Part shown: positions 59,885-64,000 of the stretch, in pieces
Numbering within the stretch: position 1 is the stretch's first letter
How the letters are laid out: every line of letters starts with the position of its first letter
Origin: Cytobacillus oceanisediminis 2691
GTDB lineage: Bacteria > Bacillota > Bacilli > Bacillales > Cytobacillaceae
DNA: 64,000 bases
Reading direction: 5' to 3'
Assembly: GCF_000294775.2 (NCBI RefSeq)
Contig: NZ_CP015506.1
Location: 657,501 to 721,500, forward strand
Translations under genes and position numbers: made by a program
The notes under the pieces: model-generated
Database searches by the model: none
Seen by the model: the letters and a program-made list of their open reading frames with translations, nothing else
Told to the model about the DNA's origin: nothing

Positions 59885-60508
59885 ATGGAATTCTGGGAAT
59901 CCAGTTTTATAGAAAAACAAACGATGTGGGGATTTGAGGCTGCAGATTCCGCTATCTTAACAAAGGACTTTTTCCTTGAAGAGAATGTTAAGGATATACT
60001 GTTGCCGGGTTTTGGATATGGAAGAAATGCGAAGGTTTTTATTGAAAATGGCATAAATGTGACAGGCATTGAGATTTCAAAAACAGCCATTGATCTGGCA
60101 AGCCAACATGGGATTGACAGCAGAATTTTTCATGGCTCAGTAACTGACATGCCTTTTGATGACCAGCTTTACACTGGTGTATTCTCCCATGCCCTTATTC
60201 ACTTATTGAATAAGGATGAGAGAGAGAAGTTTATTAAAGATTGCTATGATCAATTAAAGCCAAATGGCTATATGATTTTTACAGCTGTTTCAAAAAAAGC
60301 CCCCATGTTTGGCAAGGGCAAACAATTGGATAAAGATTATTTTGAGATCATGGAAGGTGTGAAAATGTTTTTTTATGATTCTCACACCATAAAACAAGAA
60401 TTTGGACATTACGGCCTGATAGAGATTTCAGAAATTGACGAGCCAAATAAGGATATGAAAAATAAACCATCAATAAATTTCTTCATGATAAAATGCAAGA
60501 AAAAATAG
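59885..60508 (+). CDS. Class I SAM-dependent methyltransferase
   Basis: 207 residues. The SAM motif I is DILLPGFGYGRNAKVF, the acidic loop VTGIEISKTAIDLA, and motif IV reads GVFSHALIHLLNKDEREKF. The layout resembles methyltransferase_11/25 members; substrate unknown. AAAGGAGAT sets ATG 59885, while the longer frame from 59852 overlaps the site. A one-gene unit between elements. Confidence 0.9.
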   Translation: MEFWESSFIEKQTMWGFEAADSAILTKDFFLEENVKDILLPGFGYGRNAKVFIENGINVTGIEISKTAIDLASQHGIDSRIFHGSVTDMPFDDQLYTGVFSHALIHLLNKDEREKFIKDCYDQLKPNGYMIFTAVSKKAPMFGKGKQLDKDYFEIMEGVKMFFYDSHTIKQEFGHYGLIEISEIDEPNKDMKNKPSINFFMIKCKKK

Positions 60509-60560
60509 TGCCAGCTGCCATCACGGCAGCTTATTGTTTGTTTTGGTTTAATAACTAAAT
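60508..60560 (+). repeat. Intergenic element, hairpin with weak palindrome
   Basis: CCAGCTGCCATCACGGCAGC hairpin starts right at the methyltransferase stop, followed by TTATTGTTTG and TTTAATAACTAAATTTTAAC. Confidence 0.65.
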
Positions 60561-60615
60561 TTTAACTGTACAAACATTTGTTCTTATCATACTATTGTAC
60601 CGAGGGGGAGAATAA

Positions 60616-61092
60616 ATGAAAAAGACAAATTATTTGGAATTGAAACATTTCTCTAATGAACATATGGATATCTTGAATTCTTTTGAGCTTCCTAAAGAGC
60701 AGGTTCAATTCACTTCACTGCCAAGCAATTATAAAGAAGTAACAGAAGGCCAGCATCGGATCGTTATCCTTTTTGATGGAGAACCAGTAGGCTTCTTTTT
60801 ATTGCATTCAACTGAAAGAGTAAAGGAGTATTCGGACAATCCGCAGGCGATGCTGCTAACATCATTATCCATTAACCAGGCTAAGCAAGGACGAGGATAT
60901 GCAAAGCAGGCTATGTTATTATTAAGAAAATTTGCTGCTGACGAATTCCCTGACTGTAATGAAATCGTGTTAGCTGTTAATCACAAAAACATTGCTGCTC
61001 AAAAACTGTATGTAAAAGTTGGATTTCAGGATACAGGACGCAGAAAAATGGGGCCAATTGGCGAACAGTACATTATGAATTTAATGATGTAA
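60616..61092 (+). CDS. GNAT family N-acetyltransferase
   Basis: 158 residues. EGQHRIVILFDGEPVGFFLLHS forms the central strands, LTSLSINQAKQGRGYAKQAMLLLRKFA the acetyl-CoA loop, and NHKNIAAQKLYVKVGFQDTGR the last motif. GAGGGGGAG precedes the ATG. A decayed paralogue lies at 39953-40165. The role may be spermidine-type or protein acetylation. Confidence 0.92.
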   Translation: MKKTNYLELKHFSNEHMDILNSFELPKEQVQFTSLPSNYKEVTEGQHRIVILFDGEPVGFFLLHSTERVKEYSDNPQAMLLTSLSINQAKQGRGYAKQAMLLLRKFAADEFPDCNEIVLAVNHKNIAAQKLYVKVGFQDTGRRKMGPIGEQYIMNLMM

Positions 61093-61130
61093 ATACATCT
61101 TTTCTTATTTGCCATTGGGAGGTTTCAACT

Positions 61131-61694
61131 ATAACAAATTTAAGAACTCATCAATTCAATGGGGCTGAAATAATAGAAAGAAAAATAAGGTATGATTCCG
61201 AAGTCGTGGAATATAATTGTATGCTGTTGACAGTGCAAAATCAAAGTGCGGTGCTTTTTCATATTATTGAAGACACTTTTACAATGAAAGCCAATCAAGC
61301 TCAATTAACAATACCGAAAGGCAGCTATACAATTGCTTATTACTGGGAAAATCGCCCATATAATCTATATTTCTGGAGAGACCATAAAGGAAAGTATTTG
61401 GGCTCATATTTTAACATTGTAAAAAATACATTGATAAGCGATAGAATGGTATGTTTTGAAGATTTAATAATCGATATTTTAGTACTTCCGAATGGAGAAT
61501 ATTTTATTCTAGACGAGGATGAATTGCCTGAGTCATTGGAGAAATTTGAGAATGGTTCTGTCCAGCAGGCTTTAAACTTATTAACAAAATCTATTCATCA
61601 TGTTCTTCTTCAAACGATTTCAGAATCTGAAGGCATTTATGCGCATGAGAAATTTATTCCTTTGTTGGAGCAGTTTGTGAAAAAGCATACGTAA
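61131..61694 (+). CDS. DUF402 family protein
   Basis: About 187 residues. The DUF402 core is visible: YYWENRPYNLYFWRDHKGKYLGSYFNIVKNT and FEDLIIDILVLPNGEYFILDEDEL, with the conserved acidic residues of the FomD-like nucleotide/phosphonate hydrolases. The conventional start is GTG 61206, but the frame continues upstream (TNLRTHQFNGAEIIERKIRYDSEVVEY) to ATA 61131, 8 bases after a perfect GGGAGG. I take ATA as the position of the original or actual start. Confidence 0.78.
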   Translation: MTNLRTHQFNGAEIIERKIRYDSEVVEYNCMLLTVQNQSAVLFHIIEDTFTMKANQAQLTIPKGSYTIAYYWENRPYNLYFWRDHKGKYLGSYFNIVKNTLISDRMVCFEDLIIDILVLPNGEYFILDEDELPESLEKFENGSVQQALNLLTKSIHHVLLQTISESEGIYAHEKFIPLLEQFVKKHT

Positions 61695-61754
61695 AGTCAT
61701 TATCCCGAAATCATAGGGGATTTAAGTGATATTTATATAAATAAAAGTTCATGG

Positions 61755-61922
61755 ATGTTATGTAATGTAAAATTGCCTGACTGTGTGTCTTTTTCGCTGA
61801 CCTCATCCTGGAGAATCACGGCAAGGACCACATTAGTGAAAAGAATTTATGAGGATTCTGCTAAAGTAAAAAAATTGGAGGAATTAGTTCAGGCCGAAGC
61901 TTGTCAGCATTTATGCGTTTGA
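61755..61922 (+). other. Short frame, possible gene remnant
   Basis: A 55-codon frame (MLCNVKLPDCVSFSL...KRIYEDSAKVKKLEELVQAEACQHLCV) without a ribosome site. Its C-terminal helix is protein-like and it may be the tail of a lost gene. The rest of 61695-62041 holds nothing else recognisable. Confidence 0.3.
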
Positions 61923-62041
61923 TAAAAATATTCAAGTTAATGAAAAGTAGCCGAGCATGTCTTGATAATGACTGCGACCCCAGGCAGATTATAAATGGAT
62001 GCAAATGACCAAATGAAACCATAAGTAAATATCTTATTAAA

Positions 62042-62085
62042 TAGTGTGCGATTGCTCAATAAGGCAGTCGCTTTTCTTGTTTAAA
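62042..62085 (+). repeat. Intergenic element, hairpin half
   Basis: TGTGCGATTGCTCAATAAGG with CAGTCGC forms a hairpin, then TTTTCTTGTTTAAAAAT. The GGGGCAG centre is absent. Confidence 0.5.
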
Positions 62086-62142
62086 AATATTTATAATAGA
62101 ATAGTGGGAATTATAAAAATATTAAACTGGAGGAAACAATGT

Positions 62143-62469
62143 ATGAATGGAATTGTAAAAACTCCTGAACCACCTTATTACGCAGTAATATTTTCATCAC
62201 AGAGAACTGAGGGAGATAGAGGTTACGGAAAAATGGCGGAAAAAATGGCAGAGTTAGCTTCTCAGCAAAAGGGATTCTTAGGCCTGGAAAGTGCTCGTGA
62301 TGAAGGGTTGGGAATTACAGTTTCATATTGGGCTTCATTGGATGCAATAAAGAATTGGAAGGAATACTCGGCACATCAAGTTGCACAGGATAGAGGTAAA
62401 AATGAATGGTATAAGAGCTTCGCACTAAGAGTGTGTAAAGTAGAAAGGGATAACTTTTTCGAAATATAA
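62143..62469 (+). CDS. Antibiotic biosynthesis monooxygenase (YqjZ-like)
   Basis: 108 residues. PPYYAVIFSSQRTEGDRGYGKMAEKMAELASQQKGFLGLESARDEGLGITVSYWASLDAIKNWK matches YqjZ-type ABM proteins, small dimeric alpha-beta barrels of unknown substrate. ATG 62143 is chosen since GGAGG lies 9 bases upstream; the longer frame from 62044 runs through an element. Single gene. Confidence 0.9.
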   Translation: MNGIVKTPEPPYYAVIFSSQRTEGDRGYGKMAEKMAELASQQKGFLGLESARDEGLGITVSYWASLDAIKNWKEYSAHQVAQDRGKNEWYKSFALRVCKVERDNFFEI

Positions 62470-62560
62470 TATTCTTGTCTTATACAATGGTGGATGCTAA
62501 TGTTCGAGATCAGCAGAATTAAATATAGGATGCTGTTGTTCAGGAAATTTTTTGCAGATT

Positions 62561-62592
62561 TATAGGGTGATACAAATAATATGCATCACCCT
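62561..62592 (-). terminator. Terminator of the citrate transporter gene
   Basis: AGGGTGAT and ATCACCCT pair around a 12-base loop, just past the minus-strand stop. Confidence 0.7.
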
Positions 62593-62597
62593 AACTA

Positions 62598-63923
62598 TTA
62601 AATCGAAATAACGCCAAATGCAATGGCAGCAATAATCATAAATACTGAAGAGCCAACTGCCCATTTTAAAGCAAAACGCTGATTCTGGCCATAGTCAATT
62701 CCGATCATGCCGACTAGAAGGTAACCTGCGGCATAGAGCGGGCTTAACACGTGAGCGGGCTGGCCGAGTACTGATGCACGGGCAATTTCAGCCATAGGAA
62801 TATTGTAGCTGGCAGCAGTTTCTCCAATGATCGGGATAATTCCATAGTAATAGGGATCGTTTGCCATGAAATACGTAAATGGCATGCTCGTGATAGCTGT
62901 AATTAAAGGCAGCTGGGTTCCCAATTGTTCTGGAATGACTTGAACAAGTGCTGTCGCCATTGCATCTACCATTCCAGTCCCGTTCATGATTCCTGTGAAT
63001 ATACCAGAGGCAAAGACTAATGCGACCACTGCGAGAACATTTCCAGCATGGGCGGCAATGCGTTCTTTTTGCTGTACCAGGTTTGGATAGTTGATCATCG
63101 CCGCAATCGCGAACCCTAACATAAATAGAACAGGGAGAGGCAGCAATCCGGCAATTAAGGCAATCAGCAGGCCTATTGTCAGTCCGGCGTTAACCCAAAT
63201 TAACTTTGGACGCTGCAGCTCTGCGGACTTTTCTCCATGATCTATAGCGGCAGCGGTTTGTTCCTTTGCCGCTTGAATCTCACTGGCAATTGGATCATCC
63301 ATTTTGAAGATCCCAATCCGTTTCCGTTCCTTTAATCCAAAATGCCAAGCAACGAGAAAGGCAAAGGCTATTCCAGCTGCCATTACAGGAATAAGCGGAA
63401 GGAATACTTCCTCGGTTGTGAGCTGCAAAGAACTGATGACTCGGGCTGTCGGTCCGCCCCATGGTGTCATGTTCATGACGCCGATGGAGAGAAGTGCGAG
63501 TGTTGAGAGCATGTATAAATTCATATTTAGCTTTTTGTATAGAGGCAGCATGGCTGTGACAGTAATAATAAATGTTGTTGTCCCATCTCCGTCCAGGGCA
63601 ACAAGTGACGCGAGAGCAACTGTTCCGAGGGCAATCTTTAGCGGATCCCCTTTTACAATCCGCAAAATCGTATTCACAATTGGTTCAAATAAGCCGGCAT
63701 CAATCATGATACCGAAATAAAGGATAGCAAACACAAGCATAACGCCTGTAGGAGCAACTTGCTTTATCCCTTCGAGCATCATATCCCCGATTCCGGTATA
63801 AAAACCTCCAATTAAAGCAAAGACAATTGGTACAATAATTAATGCCAGTAGTGCAGACATTCGTTTTGTCATAATTAAAGCCATAAAAACAGCAACCATA
63901 ATATATCCAAGCAACGCGAGCAT
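62598..63923 (-). CDS. CitMHS-family citrate (divalent metal-citrate) transporter
   Basis: 441 residues with about twelve hydrophobic segments. VALDGDGTTTFIITVTAMLPLYKKL and MNMTPWGGPTARVISSL in the first half, and SMPFTYFMANDPYYYGIIPIIGETA and LGQPAHVLSPLYAAGYLLVG in the second, are signatures of CitM/CitN-type carriers that import citrate complexed with Mg or Ca. AGGAGGG precedes ATG 63923, and a catabolite repression site lies just upstream. No adjacent sensor kinase is visible before the window ends. Confidence 0.94.
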   Translation of the reverse strand: MLALLGYIMVAVFMALIMTKRMSALLALIIVPIVFALIGGFYTGIGDMMLEGIKQVAPTGVMLVFAILYFGIMIDAGLFEPIVNTILRIVKGDPLKIALGTVALASLVALDGDGTTTFIITVTAMLPLYKKLNMNLYMLSTLALLSIGVMNMTPWGGPTARVISSLQLTTEEVFLPLIPVMAAGIAFAFLVAWHFGLKERKRIGIFKMDDPIASEIQAAKEQTAAAIDHGEKSAELQRPKLIWVNAGLTIGLLIALIAGLLPLPVLFMLGFAIAAMINYPNLVQQKERIAAHAGNVLAVVALVFASGIFTGIMNGTGMVDAMATALVQVIPEQLGTQLPLITAITSMPFTYFMANDPYYYGIIPIIGETAASYNIPMAEIARASVLGQPAHVLSPLYAAGYLLVGMIGIDYGQNQRFALKWAVGSSVFMIIAAIAFGVISI

Positions 63924-63941
63924 ATGAACCCTCCTAAATAG

Positions 63942-63955
63942 TTGTAAGCGCTTCC
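63942..63955. promoter_or_regulatory. CcpA cre site of the citrate transporter gene
   Basis: TTGTAAGCGCTTCC fits the cre consensus (TGNAANCGNTTNCA-like), 18 bases upstream of the start. This indicates carbon catabolite repression, as known for B. subtilis citM. Confidence 0.7.
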
Positions 63956-64000
63956 TTTCGAATTACTTTAACAGGGCTGCTCTCGTAAGAATAGATTAGT

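Noticed and set aside
1..64000. tRNA, rRNA, riboswitches, prophage or insertion sequences
   Set aside because: I looked for tRNA cloverleaf ends, ribosomal sequence, T-box or metabolite riboswitch signatures, transposase and phage genes, and saw none that I could support by eye.

Overview
The window looks like chromosome of a low-GC Gram-positive, aerobic, spore-forming Bacillaceae member (Bacillus, Cytobacillus or Mesobacillus type). Supporting signs are strong AGGAGG-type ribosome sites, TTG and GTG starts, Firmicute families (DUF3231, CBO0543, CsoR, PadR, Tat-exported PhoX) and a CcpA cre site. I see no rRNA, tRNA, CRISPR array, phage or intact insertion sequence. A partial anion symporter opens the window and a citrate-type transporter closes it.

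Layout. 1-12 kb: symporter end, a nine-copy 52-bp repeat array, single accessory genes, modA with a broken modB, an ABC exporter (minus strand), a sigma factor translationally coupled to an acetyltransferase, a second acetyltransferase and an APH-type kinase. 12-17.7 kb: a copper cluster (csoR, a damaged csoR-like gene, copZ, copA, a His-rich secreted protein, a glutaredoxin with an in-frame UGA, a siroheme-reductase-like protein) with five CsoR-type operators. 17.9-25.7 kb: MerR regulator and alcohol dehydrogenase, PhoX and TatA, a Cys-rich-tail protein, ArsR with a glyoxalase-like protein, and a secreted 3D-domain protein. 25.8-42.4 kb: MocR regulator, MFS exporter and aminotransferase; BCCT transporter; MscS channel; cupredoxin; sugar dehydrogenase; DUF3231. 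42.4-52.3 kb: about fifteen small plus-strand genes, mostly unknown, separated by copies of one intergenic element. 52.6-64 kb: hydrolase, P450 with PadR, ACR3-like exporter, CueP with an in-frame UGA, more element-separated single genes, and CitMHS.

Two observations stand out. First, two copper-related genes (glutaredoxin-like at 16.7 kb and cueP at 57.2 kb) each have one in-frame UGA exactly where the family has a functional cysteine. Each UGA is followed by a perfect hairpin with a G-first loop at bacterial SECIS distance, and the frame downstream is intact. They are strong selenoprotein candidates and suggest a link between selenium and copper handling. Second, about 34 copies or remnants of a compound element (a GCTGCC...GGCGGC terminator hairpin, a T-run, then a palindrome with a GGGGCAG centre) follow single accessory genes, nearly all in one orientation, giving a cassette-like layout without a visible integrase.

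Decay is common: a modB remnant, an acetyltransferase pseudogene, a frameshifted csoR-like gene, DUF3231 and permease fragments, and several genes whose ribosome-site-positioned start codon is ATA or ATT.
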